A stretch of DNA of 22,107 bases, from the NCBI GenBank assembly GCA_019594025.1, contig JAFDUB010000015.1:1-22107 (forward strand), in the 5' to 3' direction. The stretch comes from Thermoplasmata archaeon. Its GTDB lineage: Archaea; Thermoplasmatota; Thermoplasmata; Halarchaeoplasmatales; Halarchaeoplasmataceae. Numbering within the stretch: the first letter of the stretch is position 1; every line of letters begins with the position of its first letter. The notes below the pieces were generated by a model. It saw only the letters and a list, made by a program, of their open reading frames with translations, was not told the origin of the DNA and made no database searches. Of the stretch, positions 7,154 to 14,041 are shown piece after piece. The position numbers and the translations under genes were made by a program.

Positions 7154-8437
7154 TTTGGTCAACTCGTTTAAATCTTCGAGTACCCTTTCCTTTCTCTCCT
7201 CCAATCCGAGTTCTTCGTATATATCCACAGCTTCTTCGATGAGATTTCGGGCATCTTCTTCATCACCAAGAGCACTCTTTGCTTTTCCAAGTTCGTGCAG
7301 TGCATCTGCTAAATATCTAGGTATTCCAAGATCTCGGAGTATTTTGATTCCAGCGGCCAAGTTTTCCTCTGCCTCTTCATACTCCTCCCTTTCAACACAC
7401 AGCTGTCCATATTTGACTTTCACACCCGCTTCTCCGAAGTGGTCCTGTTGATCTTCTAGAAGTTTCAAGGACTCTTGAAACGCATCTTCTGCTTTATCAT
7501 AATCCTCTTTATATATATAAGATTCTCCCAGATTGAAGAGAGACCACGCTAGTAGATTGGGTAGCCGATGTTCTTCAGCTAAGCTCTTGCTTTGACTGTA
7601 AAGTTCAGCAGCCTTCTCCCAATCCTTCTGGAGAGAATATATGACACCTTGATTCATGAAAGAAACTACCCTTTGGTATTGATTCTTTTCATCTCCGTAT
7701 ATATCTCCACTTTTCTTGTAATACTCTAAGCTCTTATCGTATTCCTCCATCTCCCCGTACAAATCACCTAGAGTATCGTACACCACCGCGATACCGTTAC
7801 GATCCCATTCATCTCTATACAGGGAAAGTGATTTTTCCAAATTCTCTAAAGCTTCGTCATATTTCCCACGTCTCCACTTGAGTACTCCTAAATATCGTAA
7901 AGATTCAGCTTTTTTGTTTTTGTCACCCATTCCATCGGTCAGCGAAATACAATCTTCTATGATCTCTTTTGCCCTGTCCAACTCGCCGAGTTCTAGATTT
8001 GCCTGAATTAGCCCCAAATAGGTTTCTATCTTGAGGTCGTTTTTATTGAGGTTCTCAGCTATCTTTAAAGATTTTTCAAAATCCTTTAACCCTTCCCCCA
8101 TATGCCCGAGTGAAAGGTTTGTAGAACCTAATTCTAGATGTAGTTTGCATTCCTTAAATAATCGAACCACACTTTTTTCTAAAGATTCCAACTCATTCAA
8201 TCTGTTTAAAATAACATACTTTCGGATACTATTTTTTACATTTTCCGCTTTTTTGATACCTACGAAGTAGCGTACCGCATCGAATACCTTCTCGGAAAGA
8301 CCGTCTAGATCCTCGTAACTCAGCGAATCCGGGGGCACACCGAGGTCCCAGCACTGTTTTTCATAAATACTTTCACCAAGGTCACCTAACTCTTCTCTGA
8401 GTGTCTCCCTTACCCTATGGCTGATTCCTCGTACCAT
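7151..8437 (-). CDS. Tetratricopeptide-repeat protein
   Basis: A 428-residue soluble protein with no signal peptide or membrane segment. Residues 1-85 are a predominantly helical region I do not recognise. From about residue 90 to the end there are about eight or nine TPR units of roughly 38-40 residues; examples are LGHMGEGLKDFEKSLKIAE, RRGKYDEALENLEKSLSLY, EMEEYDKSLEYYKKSGDIY and ALGDEEDARNLIEEAVDIYE. TPR arrays form superhelices that bind protein partners, so this is a scaffold or sensor rather than an enzyme. The unit length resembles TPR_12 / Rap- and LGN-like arrays. Its partner is unknown. A TATA-like box about 26 bp upstream suggests a leaderless mRNA. The gene looks more A/T-rich than the polymerase or PPDK genes. 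Confidence 0.9.
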   Translation of the reverse strand: MVRGISHRVRETLREELGDLGESIYEKQCWDLGVPPDSLSYEDLDGLSEKVFDAVRYFVGIKKAENVKNSIRKYVILNRLNELESLEKSVVRLFKECKLHLELGSTNLSLGHMGEGLKDFEKSLKIAENLNKNDLKIETYLGLIQANLELGELDRAKEIIEDCISLTDGMGDKNKKAESLRYLGVLKWRRGKYDEALENLEKSLSLYRDEWDRNGIAVVYDTLGDLYGEMEEYDKSLEYYKKSGDIYGDEKNQYQRVVSFMNQGVIYSLQKDWEKAAELYSQSKSLAEEHRLPNLLAWSLFNLGESYIYKEDYDKAEDAFQESLKLLEDQQDHFGEAGVKVKYGQLCVEREEYEEAEENLAAGIKILRDLGIPRYLADALHELGKAKSALGDEEDARNLIEEAVDIYEELGLEERKERVLEDLNELTK

Positions 8438-8460
8438 TAAACATCTTTATGTAGCCTATT

Positions 8461-8470
8461 ATTTAAAAGA
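8461..8470 (-). promoter_or_regulatory. Probable TATA box of the TPR gene
   Basis: The minus strand reads TCTTTTAAAT, centred near 8465, placing the transcription start at about 8439, next to the ATG at 8437. A leaderless mRNA is likely. Confidence 0.55.
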
Positions 8471-8482
8471 TTTTCTAACCTA

Positions 8483-9379
8483 CTAACTCATATCCATCCT
8501 TCGAATTCTGTATTCGCTTATCAATAAAGGTATGCTTATCCAGAGGATTAATATTACAATCATAGACCATGTTTGGTACAGCTCTGGATACACCTCTACC
8601 TCCTTCCCTCCAAGCTCCATGGCACTCTGTCTCAACGCAGGCAAGTTCAGAGCCAATAAAGTATACCAAATTATCACGGGATTAAAAAATTGGATGGAAA
8701 AATACCACGTTGGAGGAGCCACACCTTCGACCATACTTTCCCATCCAAAAGTGGCTTCCGCTACTGCATACATTATGAAAAACCAAAGTATGTTAAAAAG
8801 GAACAAAATAAACACTGAAGCGGAGACAGCGGAGTTACTGGTTTTGAAAATGGTCGATACCATCATAGAAAGGGATAGGTAAACTCCACCAAGTATTATG
8901 GAACCGAACACGAATAAGTAATACTCGGCCCATATCATCTCCGTGACTAACGTAGAAAGAACTAAACCTCCTACACCGAGGCCGACGCCGACGCATACCG
9001 CGATAAGTGCCCATAATCCTAAGAATTTGCCTGCGATTATCTCACCCTTGTCTAAGGGATAGGAGGAAAGTAATTCTAGCGAACCGCTTTCGCGCTCGCC
9101 CACTATGGAGCCGTAGCCGAACACTATACCCAATATAGGGGCCATGAACTCCATGTAACCTACCATGTAAACTACCGCTTGTTCCAGATGATGCCAGTGT
9201 TCACCCTTATCACCCGAGGTACCATAAAACGAGATCATCAGGGACATCAATATGAATACTATGACCAATACCAATATCCACCCGTTCCGCAGATTGTTTT
9301 TGAACTCCTTGCTTGCGATGCAGAATATCCTTTTCCACATTTTCCTGGAGAAGATGAGTTTTAACTGATTTAACTTCAT
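8483..9379 (-). CDS. ABC-2-type transporter permease
   Basis: A 298-residue membrane protein with about six hydrophobic spans: near 34-51, 77-97, 116-137, 149-173, 184-205 and 270-290. It has the family's cytoplasmic stretch GERESGSLELLSSYPLDKGEIIAGKFLG between the second and third spans, a signature of NosY/ABC-2 permeases. The large outward loop between the last two spans is typical of the subgroup. Its ATG overlaps the TGA stop of the ATPase gene by four bases (ATGA), so the two are translationally coupled and form one exporter. The substrate is unknown; relatives serve in lipid or drug export, copper-site maturation and membrane-protein functions. Confidence 0.92.
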   Translation of the reverse strand: MKLNQLKLIFSRKMWKRIFCIASKEFKNNLRNGWILVLVIVFILMSLMISFYGTSGDKGEHWHHLEQAVVYMVGYMEFMAPILGIVFGYGSIVGERESGSLELLSSYPLDKGEIIAGKFLGLWALIAVCVGVGLGVGGLVLSTLVTEMIWAEYYLFVFGSIILGGVYLSLSMMVSTIFKTSNSAVSASVFILFLFNILWFFIMYAVAEATFGWESMVEGVAPPTWYFSIQFFNPVIIWYTLLALNLPALRQSAMELGGKEVEVYPELYQTWSMIVILILWISIPLLISEYRIRRMDMS

Positions 9380-10275
9380 CCGGCACCCTCCGTCAGTTTA
9401 ACGAATATCTCCTCAAGGTCGGGCTCGTTGATTTTAATATCTAGAAGGTCGAGGTCGCTAGCTATTATCTTTTTTAAAATCTCTATTTTATTTTTTTTAT
9501 CACAGTAAAAGGCAATATTTCCGTTTTCTACCCTAGGACGTTTCGCCTGTGTTAAATTTTCGATGAACCGCAGCGCTTCCGGTGTGGATTTAGCGGTGAT
9601 TATCAATCTATCTTCCAACCGTAATTTATCGGTTAGCGAATCGATATTATCTTCGGTGAGCATACGACCGCTGCTGATTATACCCACTCTATCGCAAACC
9701 TCCTGCACCTCACTAAGTACGTGGCTGGAGAACAATATTGTCTTACCCCGATCTTTCAGTTCCAGCATCTTATCCTTTACCCACCGACGGACGGTTGGGT
9801 CCAGTCCGGAAGTGGGTTCGTCCAGCACCAACAGATGTGGATCCCCTATGAGTGCCTGTGCAAGACCCAGTTTTTGTCGAACACCTTTGGAAAGGGTGTT
9901 CACTTTTCGGTCCAGCAAATCATTGATTTCGAACTCTCTAGCTATACGAGCGAGCTCTGTTTTCTCACAGTCTTTTAACCTACAAAAAAAGAACAAGTTC
10001 TCCTCAACGGTCATCCTTCCGTAAAGGGATAACCGCTCGGGAAGATATCCTATACCCTTTCTACGGGTGTAATCAATACTTTTACCCTTTAATCTGACAG
10101 CTCCTCGGTCGCTGTCGATGAGTCCCATTATTATGCGTAAAGTAGTGGTCTTACCCGCTCCGTTAGGGCCCAGGAATCCGTAGATTTCTCCTTTTACCAC
10201 GGACATGTCTAGGCCTCTAAGCGCTTTCACCCTATCGAATCGCTTTCGAAGCTCTTTGATTTCAAGGAACTGCAT
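9376..10275 (-). CDS. ABC transporter ATP-binding protein
   Basis: The 299-residue nucleotide-binding subunit of the ABC-2 exporter. It shows Walker A GPNGAGKTT (36-44), signature LSKGVRQKLGLAQAL, Walker B and D-loop LLVLDEPTSGLDP, and the H-loop SSHVLSE. After the ATPase core (to about 215) there is a C-terminal domain of about 80 residues, as in CcmA/NosF-type ATPases. It lies 13 nt after thiD, so all three may share a transcript, although no thiamine-related feature is visible in the exporter itself. The stop overlaps the permease start. Confidence 0.95.
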   Translation of the reverse strand: MQFLEIKELRKRFDRVKALRGLDMSVVKGEIYGFLGPNGAGKTTTLRIIMGLIDSDRGAVRLKGKSIDYTRRKGIGYLPERLSLYGRMTVEENLFFFCRLKDCEKTELARIAREFEINDLLDRKVNTLSKGVRQKLGLAQALIGDPHLLVLDEPTSGLDPTVRRWVKDKMLELKDRGKTILFSSHVLSEVQEVCDRVGIISSGRMLTEDNIDSLTDKLRLEDRLIITAKSTPEALRFIENLTQAKRPRVENGNIAFYCDKKNKIEILKKIIASDLDLLDIKINEPDLEEIFVKLTEGAG

Positions 10276-10288
10276 CGTTACCCGAACG

Positions 10289-11095
10289 TTATCGGTCTAA
10301 AAAATCCTTTTGCATGGACCAAACGTTGTGATTAACCGGCTGTTCCCCTTTACCCACAGCCACACCCTTTCTGATGGCGTCCTCAACGTACTTTTTGGAC
10401 AGTCTAACAGCATAGTCCATATCTGAACCCAAAGCCAGCATGGCAGTTATAGCGGCAGAAAAGGTGCATCCGGTTCCGTGTTTATGGCCGGTTAACAGCT
10501 CTCCTTCTATAACCTGAAAATCGGTGCCGTCGAAATAAACATCTACCACCTTATTTTCAAATAATCCAGCTTTGATGACTGCATGTTCCGCTCCTATATC
10601 GTGAAGAAACTCGGCGGCCTCCTCCATGTCGTTAATGTTTTTTATTGGTGAACCGGTCAGCACCTCCGCCTCCCTTATATTAGGTGTTACAACCAAGGCC
10701 CTTTTCATCATCCTGTTTCTGTAAAGTTCGACTGCATCCTCCTTCAACAAAAGGTCACCTTTTTTTGTCACCATCACGGGATCCACAACCGCTTTTAGAT
10801 CGTACTCCTCGAGTTTTTTTGACACCGTTTCGATCATGCTCCTGTTAAAAAGCATCCCAGTTTTCACGGAATCCGCACCGATATCCGATAGAACCGCATC
10901 GATCTGCAGTTCGACAAACTCAGGAGGTATATCGTGTATGCCAGAGACCTTCATGGTATTCTGTGCGGTAACACCGGTGACCACCGCACTACCGTAGACA
11001 CCGAAAACCGTGAACGTTTTGAGGTCCGCTTCCAGTCCAGCTCCACCTCCGGAATCGGACCCGGCTATGGTTAAAGAACGTGGTGACCGCTGCAT
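10289..11095 (-). CDS. thiD: Hydroxymethylpyrimidine / phosphomethylpyrimidine kinase ThiD
   Basis: Phosphorylates HMP and then HMP-phosphate to HMP-diphosphate, the pyrimidine half of thiamine. The 268 residues show the ribokinase-like fold: the start TIAGSDSGGGAGLEADLKTF, the block VTGVTAQNT, VVDPVMVTKKGDLLL, VTPNIREAEVLTG, and the anion-hole/active-site motif HKHGTGCTFSAAI near residue 214. Length fits single-domain ThiD; the ThiN extension found on many archaeal ThiD proteins is absent. The ATG at 11095 lies about 26 bp from a TATA-like box, so the mRNA is probably leaderless, and there is no room for a TPP riboswitch. It seems to lead a set with the ABC ATPase and permease. Confidence 0.96.
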   Translation of the reverse strand: MQRSPRSLTIAGSDSGGGAGLEADLKTFTVFGVYGSAVVTGVTAQNTMKVSGIHDIPPEFVELQIDAVLSDIGADSVKTGMLFNRSMIETVSKKLEEYDLKAVVDPVMVTKKGDLLLKEDAVELYRNRMMKRALVVTPNIREAEVLTGSPIKNINDMEEAAEFLHDIGAEHAVIKAGLFENKVVDVYFDGTDFQVIEGELLTGHKHGTGCTFSAAITAMLALGSDMDYAVRLSKKYVEDAIRKGVAVGKGEQPVNHNVWSMQKDFLDR

Positions 11096-11114
11096 ATTTA
11101 AAGAAAAAAGAGCG

Positions 11115-11127
11115 GATATTTAAAATC
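11115..11127 (-). promoter_or_regulatory. Probable TATA box of thiD
   Basis: The minus strand reads CGATTTTAAATATC, centred near 11121, 26 bp before the thiD ATG at 11095. This spacing predicts a leaderless mRNA. Confidence 0.6.
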
Positions 11128-11184
11128 GACGATTTAATTTTCTAGTTTATTTACTTATGTAATTTAAAAACCGATATTTCACAA

Positions 11185-11199
11185 AAATATATTATAAAG
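11185..11199 (+). promoter_or_regulatory. Probable TATA box of the glycosyltransferase gene
   Basis: AAATATATTATAAAG is centred near 11192, 27 bp before the ATG at 11219. The spacing points to a leaderless start there rather than at the GTG at 11210. Confidence 0.6.
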
Positions 11200-11218
11200 C
11201 TAACCATACGTGAGTGTA

Positions 11219-12016
11219 ATGCTAATCAGCATTATCATCACCGTGAAGAACGAAGAAAAGGATATGCCCGATTTGCTGGACAGCCTTGTAGTTCAGGAGC
11301 CTCCGATAGAGGTTATCGTGGTGGATGCTCACAGTGACGATGACACCCAGCAGATAGTTCACGATTACTCTAAAGAGTACGACTTCATCCGCCTTTACGT
11401 GAGAAGGGGCACACGTGGAGAGGGGAGGAACTTCGGAGTGGAAAAGGCAAGGGGTGATCTGCTGGCCTTCGTTGACGGTGACACAATCGTTAACCCCTTT
11501 TGGGCCCAGGAGATGAGAAAATCGGCGGAAAAGTACGACATAGTTGCGGGAAAAACTGTACAGATAGGATACCATGCCTTTGAAGAGCTGGAGCGGGTAG
11601 AACTTTATTACCAGGGTTATGACGTTACTTATCCCAGCTGTAATCTACTGTATCATAGAGAGATATTCGAAAAAATCGGAGGGTTCGACCCATGGTTCAT
11701 GACCGCAGAGGATATCGACTTGAACTATAGGGCTGTTGAGAAGGATGCGAAGATAGGATATAACGACAAGGCTATCGTCTACCATCGTACACGTGGAAGC
11801 TTCTACGGCTTCTTTAAACAGGCTTTCTGGAACGGTTTCGGAAGAAAGCAGCTGACCATGAAACATGGGGCACTCTGGAAGAACTACGCACCTAATAAAA
11901 TGATTACCGAAAATATGAATCTGTGGTACATGCTCAGAATGCCACCGGCTTTTTTAGGATATCTCGCATGTAAATTCTTCGATAGCGAGCATGGTAAATC
12001 CGATAAACCCTTTTGA
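11219..12016 (+). CDS. Family 2 glycosyltransferase
   Basis: A 265-residue inverting GT-A glycosyltransferase. The opening LISIIITVKNEEKDMPDLLDSL is characteristic of GT2 enzymes; VVDAHSDD (Asp36) binds the nucleotide, FVDGDT (Asp86, Asp88) is the DXD metal site, and MTAEDIDLNYR supplies the probable catalytic base. There is no transmembrane anchor, though the C-terminus has one moderately hydrophobic stretch (MLRMPPAFLGYLACKFF) that may touch the membrane. The donor and acceptor are unknown. It is followed 59 nt later by a nucleotide-sugar dehydrogenase, which suggests surface glycan, glycolipid or S-layer glycan synthesis. ATG 11219 is chosen because the TATA box spacing fits it. Confidence 0.93.
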   Translation: MLISIIITVKNEEKDMPDLLDSLVVQEPPIEVIVVDAHSDDDTQQIVHDYSKEYDFIRLYVRRGTRGEGRNFGVEKARGDLLAFVDGDTIVNPFWAQEMRKSAEKYDIVAGKTVQIGYHAFEELERVELYYQGYDVTYPSCNLLYHREIFEKIGGFDPWFMTAEDIDLNYRAVEKDAKIGYNDKAIVYHRTRGSFYGFFKQAFWNGFGRKQLTMKHGALWKNYAPNKMITENMNLWYMLRMPPAFLGYLACKFFDSEHGKSDKPF

Positions 12017-12030
12017 AGAGGGGGGGAAAA

Positions 12031-12041
12031 ACTTAATTTTA
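12031..12041 (+). promoter_or_regulatory. Possible TATA box of the nucleotide-sugar dehydrogenase gene
   Basis: ACTTAATTTTA follows a purine-rich GGGGGGAAAA stretch and would start transcription near 12063, just before the Shine-Dalgarno site. Read-through from the glycosyltransferase gene is an alternative. Confidence 0.35.
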
Positions 12042-12065
12042 ACCCTCGATTTCCCGAGTATCAAT

Positions 12066-12073
12066 AGGTGATC
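12066..12073 (+). promoter_or_regulatory. Strong Shine-Dalgarno site of the nucleotide-sugar dehydrogenase
   Basis: AGGTGATC is an eight-base match to the complement of the archaeal 16S rRNA tail and fixes the start at the ATG at 12076. Confidence 0.8.
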
Positions 12074-12075
12074 AA

Positions 12076-13341
12076 ATGATTGTCGATGAGATCAAAGAAA
12101 GGTTGGTAAAAGGTAAATCAAAGATAGGAATAGTGGGAATGGGGTATGTAGGATTACCATTGGCTAGAGCTTTTTCTAAGCATCTCGACGTGATCGGTTT
12201 CGATATAGACGAAAAAAAACTGGGAGAGTTAAGAAATGAGTTGAAAAGTGTGGAACTTACCAGCGTACCCAGTGATTTGTCTAAAGCTGATTTTGTGATC
12301 GTTTGTGTACCAACTCCGGTTAAAAAAACCAAGGAACCGGACTTAAAATTCCTAGCTTCGGCCTCTGAAACAGTCGGTAAAGTCATTGAGAGAGGGAGTG
12401 TTGTCGTGTACGAAAGCACGGTTTATCCTGGTGTTACCGAGGAATACTGCCTTCCGATACTGGAAGAGGAAAGCGGTTTGAAGTGTGGAGAGGATTTTTA
12501 CATAGGCTATTCTCCTGAACGTGTGAATCCCGGAGATAAGGAGCATGACGTCGATAAAATCACAAAGATAGTGGCCGGATGCACACCCGAGGTCGGTGCA
12601 CTCTTAAAACAACTCTATTCATTTGTAACCGATGTATATCTAGCTGACGACATCAAAGTTGCCGAGGCTGCAAAGGTAATCGAAAACATCCAGAGGGATC
12701 TGAATATCGCTCTTATGAACGAACTATCAGTGATTTTTTCAAAAATGAATATTGATACGAGATCGGTACTGAATGCTGCAGCGACGAAGTGGAATTTTCA
12801 TAGATACAGTCCTGGATTAGTCGGTGGGCACTGTATACCTGTTGATCCATATTATTTAGTATATAAGGCTAAAGAACTAGACTACCATCCACAGGTCATA
12901 CTCGCTGGTAGATCTATAAACGATCAAATGCCAAAACACGTTGCGTGGGAATCCATTAAGGCGATAAATAGAACGGGAAAGGGATTGAAGGGAGCGAAGG
13001 TACTCATAATGGGCCTTACATATAAAGAAAACGTTCCAGACACCCGTGAATCACCGGTTAGAGGGCTTATAAAAGAGTTAAAGGAGTTCGAGCTCGATGT
13101 ATATGGGTATGATCCTCTCTTATCGGATCAAGAAGTAGAGGATTTCGGTGCAAAAACCAGTGTATTGAATGAGATAAAAGTCGATTGCATAGTAATCACC
13201 GTGGCTCACGACCAGTTCAAAAAATTTTCCATCTATGAATTGAAGAAACATATGAATGACAATCCGGTGTTGGTAGATATTAGAGGAATATTGAATAAAG
13301 AGGAATGTAAGAAAGAAGGAATAGACTATGTCAGCCTATAA
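12076..13341 (+). CDS. UDP-N-acetylhexosamine 6-dehydrogenase-type nucleotide-sugar dehydrogenase
   Basis: A 421-residue member of the UDP-glucose/GDP-mannose dehydrogenase family. These enzymes oxidise C6 of a nucleotide sugar to the acid with two NAD+. The NAD-binding loop is GIVGMGYVG (18-26). The central block has YSPERVNPGD and AKVIENIQRDLNIALMNEL, and the catalytic Cys253 lies in GLVGGHCIPVDPYYL. The ending MGLTYKENVPDTRESP is the UDP-binding domain. The block after IENIQRD and the KWNFHRYSPG stretch resemble the TviB/WbpO subgroup (UDP-GlcNAc or UDP-GalNAc dehydrogenases); WecC-like UDP-ManNAc dehydrogenase is the main alternative. It probably supplies an aminuronic acid for the glycan made by the glycosyltransferase next to it. 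The gene appears A/T-richer than its neighbours, which could reflect transfer. Confidence 0.93.
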   Translation: MIVDEIKERLVKGKSKIGIVGMGYVGLPLARAFSKHLDVIGFDIDEKKLGELRNELKSVELTSVPSDLSKADFVIVCVPTPVKKTKEPDLKFLASASETVGKVIERGSVVVYESTVYPGVTEEYCLPILEEESGLKCGEDFYIGYSPERVNPGDKEHDVDKITKIVAGCTPEVGALLKQLYSFVTDVYLADDIKVAEAAKVIENIQRDLNIALMNELSVIFSKMNIDTRSVLNAAATKWNFHRYSPGLVGGHCIPVDPYYLVYKAKELDYHPQVILAGRSINDQMPKHVAWESIKAINRTGKGLKGAKVLIMGLTYKENVPDTRESPVRGLIKELKEFELDVYGYDPLLSDQEVEDFGAKTSVLNEIKVDCIVITVAHDQFKKFSIYELKKHMNDNPVLVDIRGILNKEECKKEGIDYVSL

Positions 13342-13395
13342 AATACCTATAGTATTACTACCCTAAAGACGGTTATCACCATTCAGGATTGGAAA

Positions 13396-13406
13396 GTATT
13401 ATATAT
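13396..13406 (+). promoter_or_regulatory. Probable TATA box of the Gln/Pro-repeat membrane protein
   Basis: GTATTATATAT follows GGAAA, a plausible BRE. Transcription would start near 13428, inside the dyad at 13420-13439. Confidence 0.5.
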
Positions 13407-13419
13407 GCATAATCATATC

Positions 13420-13439
13420 TACCCCCACAAATAGGGGTA
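13420..13439 (+). repeat. Inverted repeat just before the membrane-protein start
   Basis: TACCCC and GGGGTA form perfect 6-bp arms around an 8-nt spacer. The right arm contains the only G-rich, Shine-Dalgarno-like sequence before the ATG at 13445. It could be an operator at the transcription start or a stem that hides the ribosome site. Confidence 0.5.
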
Positions 13440-13444
13440 TACAA

Positions 13445-13858
13445 ATGTTTGGAATGATGAAAGCAATAGGTTATGCGATAAGTGGCATAGAAGAATACGC
13501 ACCTGGTATTTGTGCTGGTGTGTTCTGCTTTATCTGGATTATTCCGATTATAATCGGGATAATAATCGCAATCTGGATGTACAAGGATGCTAAAAAGAGA
13601 GACGAGAACGCCGTACTCTGGCTTGTCGTCGGATTACTCTTAGGTATCATCGGATTAATAATCTGGATTGTAGTTAGACCAGATATGGAAGAAGTGGAAC
13701 GGAAGAAACGAGAGAAACAGATGGGCGGTTATCAGCAGCAGTATCAACAGCCACCACAACAGCAGTATCAACAGCCACCACAACAGCAGTATCAACAACC
13801 ACCACAACAGCAACAACAGCCACCACAACAGCAACAACAAAACGATGATCAATGGTGA
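13445..13858 (+). CDS. Small two-helix membrane protein with Gln/Pro-repeat tail
   Basis: A 137-residue protein. Residues about 22-45 and 57-77 are strongly hydrophobic; the linker WMYKDAKKRDENAVLWLVVGLLLGIIGLIIW resembles the phospholipase-D nuclease N-terminal domain (PLDc_N) found alone in many small archaeal and bacterial membrane proteins. A charged stretch (EEVERKKREKQ) follows. The last 45 residues are low complexity: repeated QQYQQPPQ units, then Q-runs, ending NDDQW. The tail is probably disordered and on the cytoplasmic side if the positive charges stay inside. No enzyme motif is visible. It has its own promoter signals and a T-tract after its stop, so it is probably a single-gene unit. 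Function unknown. Confidence 0.85.
   Translation: MFGMMKAIGYAISGIEEYAPGICAGVFCFIWIIPIIIGIIIAIWMYKDAKKRDENAVLWLVVGLLLGIIGLIIWIVVRPDMEEVERKKREKQMGGYQQQYQQPPQQQYQQPPQQQYQQPPQQQQQPPQQQQQNDDQW
13736..13828 (+). repeat. In-frame 24-bp tandem repeat encoding QQYQQPPQ
   Basis: Three 24-bp copies (13736-13759, 13760-13783, 13784-13807) are nearly identical, the third differing by one base. A shortened 21-bp copy (13808-13828) lacks the tyrosine codon. The near identity suggests recent expansion and likely copy-number variation between strains. Confidence 0.9.
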
Positions 13859-13873
13859 ATTCTCACCAAAACC

Positions 13874-13883
13874 TTTTTTTTTT
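13874..13883 (+). terminator. T10 tract, probable terminator of the membrane-protein gene
   Basis: Ten Ts in a row, followed by a second T6 tract at about 13889, lie 16 nt after the stop. Oligo-T without a hairpin is the usual archaeal terminator. Confidence 0.6.
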
Positions 13884-13995
13884 CCTAATTTTTTCTTAAT
13901 AACAATATGATATGCTACGGATACTGATTCGTGCGGTGATGTTATATTAAAATACCTCATTTTTGAAAATTAAGAATACATCCGAAAAATCAACA

Positions 13996-14006
13996 AAACA
14001 TATATA
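13996..14006 (+). promoter_or_regulatory. Probable TATA box of the DASS transporter gene
   Basis: AAACATATATA is centred near 14003. The start of transcription near 14028 leaves a 14-nt leader containing AGGTG (14032-14036), 5 nt before the ATG. Confidence 0.55.
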
Positions 14007-14041
14007 CCCCTTCAATATAGCGCAGGACGCTAGGTGCCAAA

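Noticed and set aside
11096..11218. TPP riboswitch before thiD
   Set aside because: The gap is about 120 bp, shared by two divergent promoters. The TATA spacing predicts a leaderless thiD mRNA, and no THI-box pattern was seen.
13741..13835. CRISPR-like repeats
   Set aside because: The 24-bp units are contiguous with no spacers, are in frame and encode a Gln/Pro tail.
13655..13960. 101-codon minus-strand frame rich in Leu and Trp over the Gln/Pro repeat
   Set aside because: It is the antisense of the CAG/CCA repeat and gives an artificial Leu/Trp pattern.
13905..13965. Second C/D-like arrangement: ATGATAT, CTGA, TGATGT, CTCA
   Set aside because: Two of the four boxes deviate from consensus and there is no closing stem. 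The region is A/T-rich and such partial matches are expected.
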